A DNA stretch of 64,000 nt from positions 155,017 through 219,016 of the forward strand of contig JAPWAE010000005.1 in NCBI GenBank assembly GCA_041432705.1, given 5' to 3'. This document shows, in pieces, positions 17,220 to 25,096 of this stretch. The stretch's first letter is position 1. Each line of letters opens with the position of its first letter. Both the position numbers and the translations under genes were made by a program. The notes below the pieces were generated by a model, which did not search any database, was not told where the DNA came from, and worked only from the letters and a program-made list of their open reading frames with translations. This stretch comes from Pauljensenia sp018375675 (lineage in GTDB: Bacteria; Actinomycetota; Actinomycetes; Actinomycetales; Actinomycetaceae).

Positions 17220-18338
17220 TCAGAGCAGGTCGGAGCGGCCCTGCTCGGCGAGCTGATCAACGACGGCCTTCACCGACTGCGCGCGGTCGCGACGCGTCAC
17301 GAGTATCGCGTCGGGGGTCAGTGCAACCGCCACGTCGGGCACGCCGACGAGCGCGACGAGGGGTCCTTCGCCGTCCTGCGCGAGGGAACCGAAGACTGCC
17401 GCACCGTCGGATTCGACGCGCAGCGCCTCGCCCAGGTGGCCCGCCTGCGCGACGATGCCGGTGAGGGCCTCGAAGTCGCCCAGGTCCGTCCAGCCCAGCT
17501 CAGCGTCGGCGGGCACGACGGCCACTCCCCCGTCGGCGGCGACGGGCTCGGCGATCGCGTGGTCGATGGCGATCTTCGTCAGGTGCGGCCAGTTGTCCGC
17601 CAGCACCTCGTCGAACTCGGGGGTACCCCACGCGCGCGCGATGGTCTCCAGGCGCGCGTGCATGTCGGGCAACAGGCGGGCCAGGTGGCCGGCGAGCACG
17701 CCCGCCGACACGATGAACATGCCCGCGTTCCACAGGTATCCCTGCGACACGTAGCGGGCTGCCGTGTCGGCATCCGGCTTCTCCACGAACTCGGCGACCC
17801 GGCGGGCGCCGCGCTCAGCGTCGGCTTCCCCGGAGCCGTCAGCGAGGACCGGACCGGGCGCGATGTACCCGTAGGCGGTCGAGGCCTCGGTGGGCGTCAG
17901 GCCGATCGTCACGACGTAGCCGTCGCGGGCGGCGCCGATCGCGGTCTCGACGGCGGCGCGCAGCAGCTCGGGGCGGGCGATCAGGTGGTCGGCCGCGAAG
18001 GACCCGACGATCGCGTCGTCCCCGAAGCGTTCGCGCACGACGTAGGCAGCCAGGCCGATCGCGGCCATGGAGTCGCGGCCCGATGGCTCGATGAGGAGCG
18101 TGCGATTATCCGACGAGGCGAACTCGGGCAGCTGGGCGAGCACACCGTCGCGGTGCGCCTGGCCGGTCACGATGGTCACCGACGAGGCCGACTCTTCCAG
18201 GCGGTCCACCGTGCCCTGCAGGAGGGTGCGGCCCGTGCCCGCCAGGTCGAGGAGGAACTTGGGGCGGCGGCGGCGCGACAGCGGCCACAGGCGGGTGCCG
18301 GCGCCACCGGCGGGGATGATCACGTGGAGGTCACTCAT
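17220..18338 (-). CDS. manC: Mannose-1-phosphate guanylyltransferase
   Basis: This enzyme makes GDP-mannose from GTP and mannose-1-phosphate for glycans and lipoglycans. The 372 residues carry the nucleotidyltransferase signature PAGGAGTRLWPLSR...PKFLLDL (residues 9-29), AADHLIA, YGYIAPG, EKPD and LWNAGMFI. The C-terminal phosphomannose isomerase domain of bifunctional ManC is absent, as is normal in actinobacteria. GATACT 6 nt upstream of the ATG indicates a leaderless transcript. In mycobacteria the place next to rplY is held by pth and lpqT. Confidence 0.9.
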   Translation of the reverse strand: MSDLHVIIPAGGAGTRLWPLSRRRRPKFLLDLAGTGRTLLQGTVDRLEESASSVTIVTGQAHRDGVLAQLPEFASSDNRTLLIEPSGRDSMAAIGLAAYVVRERFGDDAIVGSFAADHLIARPELLRAAVETAIGAARDGYVVTIGLTPTEASTAYGYIAPGPVLADGSGEADAERGARRVAEFVEKPDADTAARYVSQGYLWNAGMFIVSAGVLAGHLARLLPDMHARLETIARAWGTPEFDEVLADNWPHLTKIAIDHAIAEPVAADGGVAVVPADAELGWTDLGDFEALTGIVAQAGHLGEALRVESDGAAVFGSLAQDGEGPLVALVGVPDVAVALTPDAILVTRRDRAQSVKAVVDQLAEQGRSDLL

Positions 18339-18344
18339 GCCCCA

Positions 18345-18350
18345 AGTATC
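18345..18350 (-). promoter_or_regulatory. -10 box of leaderless manC transcript
   Basis: On the minus strand GATACT ends 6 nt before the ATG at 18338. Confidence 0.6.
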
Positions 18351-18359
18351 GCAGATACG

Positions 18360-18393
18360 ACGAGGGGGCGAGGCATCAGCCTCGCCCCCTCGT
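18360..18393 (-). terminator. Terminator after rplY
   Basis: ACGAGGGGGCGAGGC / GCCTCGCCCCCTCGT is a 15-bp perfect stem with a 4-nt loop, placed between the rplY stop and the manC promoter. Confidence 0.8.
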
Positions 18394-18416
18394 GGAAAGC
18401 GTGTGCTACGCGAGTG

Positions 18417-19025
18417 TCACTCGGCGTCGCCCTCGGCGGCGGCCTCTTCAGCGGCCTCTTCGGCGGCTTCCTCAGCCTCTTCAGCGGCGGCTTCCTGAAC
18501 GGCAACGATGACCGTCTCGGGATCGAGCTCGACCTCAACGCCAGCGGGCAGCTTCAGGTCGGAGACGTGCACGGCGGAGCCGGCCTCGAGACCCTCGATG
18601 GAAACCTCGAGGCTCTCGGGGATGGAGGTGGCGGCGGCCTTCACCAGGATGGTGAACTCCTCGACGGAGTGGACGGTGCCGGGGGCAGCCTCGCCGACAA
18701 CGACGAGGGGGACCTCAACGTCGACCTTCTCGCCGGCCTTGACGGCCAGGAAGTCGGCGTGCAGGATGTCACGGCGCACGGGGTGAACCTGAACGTCCTT
18801 GACGAGAGCCAGCTGGGTCTTGCCCTCGATCTTCAGCTCAACGAGCGCGTTCTTGGTGCCGCGAACGATGAGGAAGAGGTCGTGGCCGGGAACGTCCAGG
18901 TGACGGGGCTCGGCGCCGTGGCCGTAGAGGACCGTGGGGACCTTGCCGGCGCGGCGGGCGCGGCGGGCAGCACCCTTACCGAACTCGGAACGCTCTTCGG
19001 CAAGCAGGACGGGGTTGTCGCTCAT
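18417..19025 (-). CDS. rplY: 50S ribosomal protein L25 / general stress protein Ctc
   Basis: L25 binds 5S rRNA. The 202-residue Ctc form has the N-terminal L25 domain (about 1-93) and the C-terminal TL5-like beta domain (about 94-180). It ends in a low-complexity acidic tail of EEAAEEAA repeats (about 180-202). A GAAGGAAAG site precedes the ATG. It lies 167 nt downstream of prs in the conserved order glmU - prs - rplY. Confidence 0.95.
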   Translation of the reverse strand: MSDNPVLLAEERSEFGKGAARRARRAGKVPTVLYGHGAEPRHLDVPGHDLFLIVRGTKNALVELKIEGKTQLALVKDVQVHPVRRDILHADFLAVKAGEKVDVEVPLVVVGEAAPGTVHSVEEFTILVKAAATSIPESLEVSIEGLEAGSAVHVSDLKLPAGVEVELDPETVIVAVQEAAAEEAEEAAEEAAEEAAAEGDAE

Positions 19026-19124
19026 GTGTCTTTCCTTCGTTTCTCAGGTCCGGCGTCGGTGTCGGCAGAGTGAAGGAAACGCGTGGCATTTCGATTCAGG
19101 CCCTGTCGATAACGGCGGATACGG

Positions 19125-19176
19125 ATCCGCCCTCGCCGGAGCAACCCCAATAGGTTACCTCACGGCGAGGGCGGAT
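19125..19176 (-). terminator. Terminator after prs
   Basis: ATCCGCCCTCGCCG (19125-19138) pairs perfectly with CGGCGAGGGCGGAT (19163-19176) just beyond the prs stop. Confidence 0.7.
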
Positions 19177-19192
19177 GTGAAGCGGGAGGCGC

Positions 19193-20164
19193 TCAGTTAA
19201 AGAGCGATGTGACCGAACCGTCTTCGAAGACCTCCTGGATCGCGCGAGCGAGGAGCGGCGCGATGGACAGGACGGTGAGCTGCTCAAAGCGCTTCTCAGC
19301 GGGGATCGGCAGCGTGTCGGTGACGACAACCTCGGCGGCGCCGGACTCGGAGAGACGCTTCGCGGCGGGGTCGGAGAGGATGCCGTGGGTGGCAACGACG
19401 ATGACCTTCTTGGCACCGGCATTGTTGAGGACGTTGATCGCCTCGGTGATCGTGCCGGCGGTGTCGATCATGTCGTCCACCAGGACGCATTCCTTGCCGG
19501 CAACCTCGCCGACGACACGGTTTGCAACGGCGACGTTCGGGCGGGTGGTGTCGCGGGTCTTGTGGACAAAGGCCAGGGGCGCGCCGCCCAGCTTCTTCGA
19601 CCACTTCTCGGCGACGCGGATGCGGCCCGCGTCGGGAGAGACGACGGCGGTGTTGGCCAGGTCGACGCGGCCGCGCACGTAGTCCACGAGGACCGGCATA
19701 GCGAAGAGGTGGTCGACCGGGCCGTCAAAGAAGCCCTGCTCCTGCGAGGCGTGCAGGTCGACGCTCATGATGCGGTCGGCACCGGCGGTGCGGTACAGGT
19801 CAGCCATGAGGCGGGCGGAGATAGGCTCGCGACCCTGGTGCTTCTTGTCCTGACGCGAGTAGGGGTAGAAGGGAGCGACCACGGTGATGCGCTTCGCGGA
19901 GGCGCGCTTGGCAGCATCAATCATGATGAGCTGCTCCATGATCCACTTGTTAATGTCGCCCTCGATGGACTGCAGGACGAACACGTCGGCGCCGCGAACG
20001 GACTCGTTGAAGCGCACGTAAATCTCGCCGGAGGCGAAGTCGTAGGCCGTCACCGGCGAGACCCCACATCCGATTTCCTCGCCCACGGCGTGAGCCAGGT
20101 CCATGTGAGCTCGTCCAGAAACGAGGACGAGGTTCTTCTCTCCGGTAGTCACCAGTCCGCTCAT
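19193..20164 (-). CDS. prs: Ribose-phosphate pyrophosphokinase (PRPP synthetase)
   Basis: PRPP synthetase converts ribose-5-phosphate and ATP to PRPP for purine, pyrimidine, histidine and NAD synthesis. The 323 residues contain the class I landmarks: YVRFNESVRGADVFVLQS, the Mg-binding VDLHASQEQGFF, and the PRPP loop VLVDDMIDTAGTI. An AGGAG lies upstream of ATG 20164. It follows glmU by 24 nt, the usual actinobacterial operon. Confidence 0.95.
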   Translation of the reverse strand: MSGLVTTGEKNLVLVSGRAHMDLAHAVGEEIGCGVSPVTAYDFASGEIYVRFNESVRGADVFVLQSIEGDINKWIMEQLIMIDAAKRASAKRITVVAPFYPYSRQDKKHQGREPISARLMADLYRTAGADRIMSVDLHASQEQGFFDGPVDHLFAMPVLVDYVRGRVDLANTAVVSPDAGRIRVAEKWSKKLGGAPLAFVHKTRDTTRPNVAVANRVVGEVAGKECVLVDDMIDTAGTITEAINVLNNAGAKKVIVVATHGILSDPAAKRLSESGAAEVVVTDTLPIPAEKRFEQLTVLSIAPLLARAIQEVFEDGSVTSLFN

Positions 20165-20188
20165 GCGGTTGTCTCTCCTTGTGTTGGA

Positions 20189-21238
20189 TCAGGCGCGAGG
20201 CGCCGCGATCAATGTGCCGATGGTGCTGTATGGCGTGACCATCGTATCGGCTGCAACGCAGCCCTGACCGATCCACGCGGTGGGAACCACACTGCGATCC
20301 CCAATTTCCGCATCAATCAGCGTGGCGCTAGGACCGATTTCACAGCCGGTCCCAACGGTGGTTGTCCCCCGCAGGCAGGTGCCGGGGTAGATGGTGGTGT
20401 CGGCGCCGACGCTCACGTCGACATCGATCCAGGTGGAGGCCGGGTCGACGATCGTCACGCCGGCGCGCATGTGGGCCTCGCAGAGACGGCGGTTCATCTC
20501 GGCGCCGAGTTCGGCCAGCTGGACGCGGTCGTTCGCGCCCGCGCTCTGCCAGTGGTCGGTGAGCTCGAGGGCACCCGCGGTACGCCCGGCGGGGGCAGCG
20601 GCCGCGAGGACATCGGTCAGGTAGACCTCGCCCTGATCGTTGTCGGTACCCAGGGAAGCCAGGGAGGTGCGCAGGAAGTCCGCGTCGAAGGCATAGATGC
20701 CCGCGTTGATCTCGTTGATCGCGGCCTGCTCGGGGGTGGCATCGCGCTGCTCGACGATCGCGGTGACTGTGCCCGAGGCGTCGCGGATGATGCGTCCATA
20801 GCCGGTCGGATCCTCAACGCGCGAGGTCAGGACGGTGACCGCGTGGCCCGCACCCTCGTGGGTGGCGACCAGCTCAGCCAGGGTATCCGTGGACAGGAGG
20901 GGAACGTCGCCGTAGGTGACGACGATGGTGCCGGAGACGGGCTCGACGGCCTTATCGAGGGCCTCGAGGCCGCACTGGACGGCGCGGCCGGTGCCGGGGA
21001 TCTCGTCCTGGTCGGCGATGATGGCGCTGGGCAGCACGCGCTCGATTTCGGCGGCGACGACGTCACGCTGATGACGGACGACGGCGACCAAGTGCTCGGG
21101 GTCGAGGCCGTGGGCGGCGCGCAGGGCGTGTCCGATCATGGACAGGCCAGACAGGGGGTGAACGACCTTCGGGAGGGCAGATTTCATGCGCGTTCCCTGA
21201 CCTGCGGCCAGGACGATGACGGCGGCGGGGCGAGACAT
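20189..21238 (-). CDS. glmU: GlmU, truncated: UDP-GlcNAc pyrophosphorylase lacking most of the acetyltransferase domain
   Basis: The N-terminal uridylyltransferase domain is complete, with LAAGQGTRMKSALPKVVHPL, YGDVPLL and the GEVYLTDV block. It should form UDP-GlcNAc from GlcNAc-1-P. The left-handed beta helix begins normally (RAGVTIVDPASTWIDVDV) but stops after a few coils. The protein is 349 residues instead of about 460-490, and the part carrying the acetyl-CoA site and catalytic His is missing. prs begins 24 nt downstream, so there is no room for a frameshifted remainder. GAGGAGG precedes ATG 21238; longer frames run through the tRNA gene. Confidence 0.88.
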   Translation of the reverse strand: MSRPAAVIVLAAGQGTRMKSALPKVVHPLSGLSMIGHALRAAHGLDPEHLVAVVRHQRDVVAAEIERVLPSAIIADQDEIPGTGRAVQCGLEALDKAVEPVSGTIVVTYGDVPLLSTDTLAELVATHEGAGHAVTVLTSRVEDPTGYGRIIRDASGTVTAIVEQRDATPEQAAINEINAGIYAFDADFLRTSLASLGTDNDQGEVYLTDVLAAAAPAGRTAGALELTDHWQSAGANDRVQLAELGAEMNRRLCEAHMRAGVTIVDPASTWIDVDVSVGADTTIYPGTCLRGTTTVGTGCEIGPSATLIDAEIGDRSVVPTAWIGQGCVAADTMVTPYSTIGTLIAAPRA

Positions 21239-21279
21239 GTTCCTCCTCGGGGGGTCTGCGGTCCCATCGGGACCGGTCG

Positions 21280-21350
21280 CTCCGCCCCTAGGATTCGAAC
21301 CTAGACTAAAGGCACCAAAAACCTCTGTGCTGCCGTTACACCAAGGCGGA
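21280..21350 (-). tRNA. tRNA-Gln (UUG anticodon)
   Basis: The minus strand folds into a complete 71-nt cloverleaf: acceptor TCCGCCT / GGGCGGA, D arm GTGT...GCAC, anticodon loop TTTTGGT with anticodon TTG, and T arm CTAGG-TTCGAAT-CCTAG. CCA is not encoded. Its position between glmU and a tetR gene matches other actinobacteria. Confidence 0.95.
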
Positions 21351-21449
21351 ATGCGTCCACTGTGATGATACCTGCACCCCGCGCGCGCTTTCAAACGCGA
21401 CCCCGCGCCCGCTGCTTGGTCTCAGCGTAGGCCGACCCATGCCTCGTGT

Positions 21450-21455
21450 GATACT
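21450..21455 (+). promoter_or_regulatory. -10 box before tetR gene
   Basis: GATACT (TGTGATACT, extended -10) ends 6 nt before the ATG at 21462. The spacer GGAGGC would not be used as a Shine-Dalgarno if transcription starts at the ATG. Confidence 0.5.
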
Positions 21456-21461
21456 GGAGGC

Positions 21462-22094
21462 ATGGCTGAGAAAAGGACACGAATGAGCGGCTTCGCGCGC
21501 CGCGAGCAGCTGGTGGCCGTGGGACGTTCCCTATTCGCCGAAAAGGGCTTCGGCGCGACCAGCGTCGAGGAGATCGCCGCCCGGGCGAAGGTCTCCAAGC
21601 CAGTGGTCTACGAGCATTTCGGAGGCAAGGAGGGCCTGTACGCGGTCATCGTCGACCGCGAGGTGCAGGCGCTCATCTCTTCCCTCCAGTCCTCCCTGGA
21701 ATCCTCCGAGCGCCCGCGCCTGATCCTGGAGAACGCGACCCTTGGCCTGCTCGACTACATCGAGCGCAACACGGACGGCTTCCGCGTGCTCGTGCGCGAC
21801 GCCCCCTCGGATCGCACGGCGGGCTCGTTCTCCTCGGTCATGGGCGACGTGGCGACCAGCGTCGAGCACATCATCGCCGAGCAGTTCAAGCGCTCGGACT
21901 TCGATGCGACCTGGTCTCCCCTGTACGCGCAGATGCTCGTCGGCCTCATCGCGCAGGTCGGCCAGTGGTGGCTGGACGATCGCCGCATGAAGAAGGACGA
22001 GGTCGCCGCCCACGTCGTCAACCTCATCTGGAACGGCCAGCGCGGCCTACGTCCCCACCCCACGCTGCGGGTGCGCTCGGGCGAGGGACGCTGA
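21462..22094 (+). CDS. TetR/AcrR family transcriptional regulator
   Basis: The 210-residue protein has a typical N-terminal helix-turn-helix (residues about 12-60, with LFAEKGFGATSVEEIAARAK and VYEHFGGKEGLY) and a helical ligand domain. Its place after tRNA-Gln and opposite glmU equals that of mycobacterial Rv1019-like regulators, which precede mfd. Here mfd is absent and the unit ends in a terminator. Target and ligand are unknown. Confidence 0.88.
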   Translation: MAEKRTRMSGFARREQLVAVGRSLFAEKGFGATSVEEIAARAKVSKPVVYEHFGGKEGLYAVIVDREVQALISSLQSSLESSERPRLILENATLGLLDYIERNTDGFRVLVRDAPSDRTAGSFSSVMGDVATSVEHIIAEQFKRSDFDATWSPLYAQMLVGLIAQVGQWWLDDRRMKKDEVAAHVVNLIWNGQRGLRPHPTLRVRSGEGR

Positions 22095-22114
22095 GTTAAT
22101 CTGTGGCAGATACG

Positions 22115-22155
22115 ACGAGGCCGTGGCGGGTAATCCCAGCCACGGCCTCGTTAAT
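22115..22155. terminator. GACGAGGCC-type bidirectional terminator
   Basis: ACGAGGCCGTGGC (22115-22127) / GCCACGGCCTCGT (22139-22151) lies between the convergent tetR and DUF1540 genes. Confidence 0.8.
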
Positions 22156-22164
22156 GAGTGAGAC

Positions 22165-22440
22165 TCAGCGCGCCTCGTAGGAGAGGCAGTCCGCGGTGCC
22201 CGCGCCGACCGAGATGGAGGCGGCGGTGCACTCGAGGGCGTTGTTGTGGGCGCAGTCGGCCTTCTGGCAGGCACCGACGAAGGTCTCGGCCTTGGTGAGG
22301 CCGCCCTTGACGGTCAGCGGGATGAAGGTCGTGCAGGAGGTCGAGTAGCCGACGGTGATAGCGGCGGCTCCGCAGTTCTTCTCCTTGTTGTAGGAGCAGT
22401 CGGTGACGGAGCAGTCGAGGATGCGGGGCATATCTGCCAT
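22165..22440 (-). CDS. DUF1540 cysteine-rich small protein
   Basis: The 91-residue product contains two DUF1540-type repeats (about residues 9-40 and 57-91), each with four Cys in the pattern C-x4-C-x6-C-...-C (LDCSVTDCSYNKEKNC and ACQKADCAHNNALEC). The spacing suggests metal binding. There is no signal peptide. AAAAGGAC is 7 nt upstream of the ATG. Longer frames add an unlikely N-terminal extension. Function is unknown. Confidence 0.8.
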   Translation of the reverse strand: MADMPRILDCSVTDCSYNKEKNCGAAAITVGYSTSCTTFIPLTVKGGLTKAETFVGACQKADCAHNNALECTAASISVGAGTADCLSYEAR

Positions 22441-22626
22441 TGGAGTGTCCTTTTCAACGTGGCCCCGTGGGGCCTCAATGTAGCCGGTCGCGACCGGGGT
22501 GGCCGCGCTGTTGACTCCAGTCATACGCCTTTTCGCAACACATCCAAAACGTGGCGAGTTTTCGTTGAAATTCCAAGGGTGCTCGCACGTCCTTCGGGGA
22601 CTATTTTCGCATTCACATCATCACTA

Positions 22627-22679
22627 ATTACGCAAATAAATGCGGCATTTCTTTTGCGTAATTCGGATAGGTGAGCCTG
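22627..22679. promoter_or_regulatory. Nested palindromes in the DUF1540 / GH87 intergenic region
   Basis: In a locally AT-rich stretch, ATTACGCAAA (22627-22636) pairs with TTTGCGTAAT (22653-22662), enclosing a second palindrome AAATGC-G-GCATTT. Immediately after it, CGGATAGGTGAGCC resembles the 19-bp element of the 29.8-30.3 kb arrays. The rest of 22441-22791 holds no gene that I can see. Confidence 0.4.
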
Positions 22680-22723
22680 CGCTGCGCGGGTGTGGCACAC
22701 CTACCCTGATCGGCTCTCACGCA

Positions 22724-22765
22724 CACAATCGCCCGCGCCACCGAGGGGTAGCACGGGCGATTGTG
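22724..22765 (-). terminator. Terminator of the GH87-like gene
   Basis: CACAATCGCCCG / CGGGCGATTGTG forms a 12-bp stem 27 nt beyond the stop codon on the minus strand. Confidence 0.75.
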
Positions 22766-22791
22766 GAACGGAGACGTCAGTCAGGAAGCGA

Positions 22792-24789
22792 TCACTTCGC
22801 GGACCAGAAACGGATCACGATCGTCGTGCCGTCATCTGCGGGCTGCGAGCGCTCCAGATCGGCGACGTAGTCGTAGGAGCCGGAGAAGTCAGTCGACGTC
22901 GGCAGGTACTGGGGCAGGTCAGCGAGCGTCACGTTGTAGACGCGCTTGCCACCCTCGACGGAGTACTCCATGTCGGGCGTGATGGCCACGCCGTCCGCCT
23001 TGGAGACCCAGTAGCGGTTGATCGTGCCGTGAGCGCCGCGCTCGTCGCGCTGGTACCAGTAGAGGCTGTAGTTCTCCGTCTCGGGGACGGTGCGCACGAC
23101 CTGATCCCCCACCAGCACATGGTTAACGATCTGGGCCTGCTCGGTGGCCACGGCCTCGTCGTCGCGCTTGTTGTCGCGCAGCGTGATGCCACGAGGGGAC
23201 AGAGCAGAGCCGTCGAGGCCGAAGTCCGCGCGAATCTCCTCGGCGTAGGGGCGCACGATGAGGTTGTCCGAGACGGTGACGTTACGAATGTCGCCCTTCA
23301 CTTCCTGGAAGTCGATCGCGCCGCGCGTATTTCCGTAGAAGTCGTTCGTGGTGCCCGAGCGCACGAGCTTGTTGTGCGAGATCGAGATGCCGCCGTCCGT
23401 GTTCAGGTCGAAGTTATGACCGTCGAACACGGTGTTCAGGCGGATGCCCGCACCGGAGAAGTTGTTGACGATGAGGTTGTCCTTGATGACGTGGGACCTT
23501 CCACCGAAGAGGCCGATGGCGGAGGCACGCCAGCCCAGTTCGACAGTGTTGCCCACGAAGGAGTTGCGCTCGGCGATGCGCGCCTGACTGTTGGTGGATT
23601 TGTCGATGCTCGACCACGAGGCCAGGCCATCGTCACCATTGCCGCGCACCGAGGAGTTACGAACCGTGGAGTTCGCCGTGCCCTGCGCGAAGTTAACGCC
23701 GTCCGCGAAGTTGTTGCGAATACGCGCGTTTTCGATGACCATGCCGTCGGTGTAGGTCATCTGGCTGGCATCCACGTAGTCGCCCATCCAGAAGCCGCAC
23801 TCGAAGTGCTCGACCCACACGTTGGCGACGCGGGTGTTCGCACCGGCGGAACCGGCGAAGCCCTTGTACTGCGCCTTTTCACCGAAGCGTGACTTCAGGT
23901 TCGAAGACATGTAGAAGTCGGTCATGGTCACGCCGCCCACACCGCGGTTGAAGACGAAGCCGCCGCCACCAGCCTGGTCGGAGATGAAGCGCACGTTGGT
24001 GTGCCACATGCCCGCGCCCTGGATCGTCAGGCCGGAGTGGTCCAGGCCGATCTTGCGACCAAACTCCCACGTACCTGCGGGAATGTAGACGGTCTTAGAG
24101 GCGGCCGCAGCCTGGTTCATCGCCCAGATAAGCGCATCGGAGTCGTCGACGCCGTCGCCAGGCTTAGCTCCCTGATAGTCGGCCACGCTCACGGCACCTT
24201 CGGGGCGCTCGATGGCGGGCGCGGCCTGCTCGAGCTCAATGAAGTCAATGCCGTAGGCATTCTGGTCGTCGCCAACCTTGACGATCTGAATATGATCATC
24301 CTTCTGGATCTGGCGGCCCAGGAGTGTGTGGACCTCGTCGAAACGGAAGCGCGCCTTCGTGCCTTCTCCCGGCTCGTCATACACGTGGTCGCCGCCGACG
24401 TACTGCCAGGCCGTCTCGGAGGAGAGGTCGAGGGTCGCGACGGTCTCGTTGTTAACGCGCACGTCAACACGCCCGGAGGTGTGATCGGGCAGGGTGAATC
24501 GCAGGTCGAGGGCATTGGACGCGGTCGTCGCGGTGAAGTCCACGGAGGAGTTCTTGCCATTCAGGGCCACGTAAGACTGGCCCGATGCCTCGATGGCCGT
24601 CGACTCGATGTCGTCGGAGCGCTCGAGCGTCGTCCCGTCGGAGCGGCTCGCCTCCTCAGCCTCGTATCGCGTGTAGGGGACGGTCGCACCGTACTGGTCG
24701 TCGGCCGCGACCGCACTGGGGACCAGTGCGGGCACCAGCGCGATGACGCCGAGCAGGCCTGCTCCGGCGATAAATGGTCCGCGTTTCAT
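22792..24789 (-). CDS. Secreted CBM35-like plus beta-helix glycoside hydrolase, probable GH87 alpha-1,3-glucanase (mutanase)
   Basis: The 665-residue protein starts with a signal peptide (cleavage expected after AVA, about residue 28). A CBM35/CBM6-like jelly-roll domain covers about residues 40-175 (YEAEEASRSDGT through YGIDFIELEQ). A right-handed beta-helix domain follows, beginning with the pectate-lyase-type segment GDGVDDSDALIWAMNQA, TVYIPAGTWEF and LTIQGAGMWHTNVRF. The last phrase and the paired acidic residues in NNFADGVNF and NGDDGLASWSS are what I associate with GH87 alpha-1,3-glucanases. Such an enzyme would cut the alpha-1,3-glucan of dental plaque. No sorting signal is present, so it is released. 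The family call is by eye; GH49 or another beta-helix family is possible. Confidence 0.7.
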   Translation of the reverse strand: MKRGPFIAGAGLLGVIALVPALVPSAVAADDQYGATVPYTRYEAEEASRSDGTTLERSDDIESTAIEASGQSYVALNGKNSSVDFTATTASNALDLRFTLPDHTSGRVDVRVNNETVATLDLSSETAWQYVGGDHVYDEPGEGTKARFRFDEVHTLLGRQIQKDDHIQIVKVGDDQNAYGIDFIELEQAAPAIERPEGAVSVADYQGAKPGDGVDDSDALIWAMNQAAAASKTVYIPAGTWEFGRKIGLDHSGLTIQGAGMWHTNVRFISDQAGGGGFVFNRGVGGVTMTDFYMSSNLKSRFGEKAQYKGFAGSAGANTRVANVWVEHFECGFWMGDYVDASQMTYTDGMVIENARIRNNFADGVNFAQGTANSTVRNSSVRGNGDDGLASWSSIDKSTNSQARIAERNSFVGNTVELGWRASAIGLFGGRSHVIKDNLIVNNFSGAGIRLNTVFDGHNFDLNTDGGISISHNKLVRSGTTNDFYGNTRGAIDFQEVKGDIRNVTVSDNLIVRPYAEEIRADFGLDGSALSPRGITLRDNKRDDEAVATEQAQIVNHVLVGDQVVRTVPETENYSLYWYQRDERGAHGTINRYWVSKADGVAITPDMEYSVEGGKRVYNVTLADLPQYLPTSTDFSGSYDYVADLERSQPADDGTTIVIRFWSAK

Positions 24790-24876
24790 CTGACTCTCAA
24801 GCCTCTTTTCATGCCCTGAAGGGCGCTCGAAGCGCCGCTTCGCTCCTAAGTTCCACTTGTTGGAAGGAACACGGGC

Positions 24877-24905
24877 ACATAGTAGCGGAATCTGACCACT
24901 GTCAA
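24877..24905 (-). promoter_or_regulatory. Housekeeping promoter of the GH87-like gene
   Basis: On the minus strand TTGACA (24905-24900), a 17-nt spacer and CTATGT (24882-24877) form a good -35/-10 pair about 90 nt before the start codon. The rest of 24790-25096 shows no gene. Confidence 0.6.
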
Positions 24906-25096
24906 AGAGTTGCTCGGAAATTTTCCCAGTCAAGAGCCGTGCAATACCAGCGAATACTCAGCGGACCAATATTTGCACTGTAAATATGAATATGAGATTC
25001 CGATGCGCTGGCAGGGATTGCGAACGAGGCGACGAGGCCTCGGCTGCTGCGGTACTGGAGGCGCTTACCCCTGTCGACCACCACTCGCAGATCCTC

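Noticed and set aside
20165..20188. Frameshift explaining the short GlmU
   Set aside because: Only 24 nt separate its stop from the prs start, so no displaced acetyltransferase sequence can exist there.
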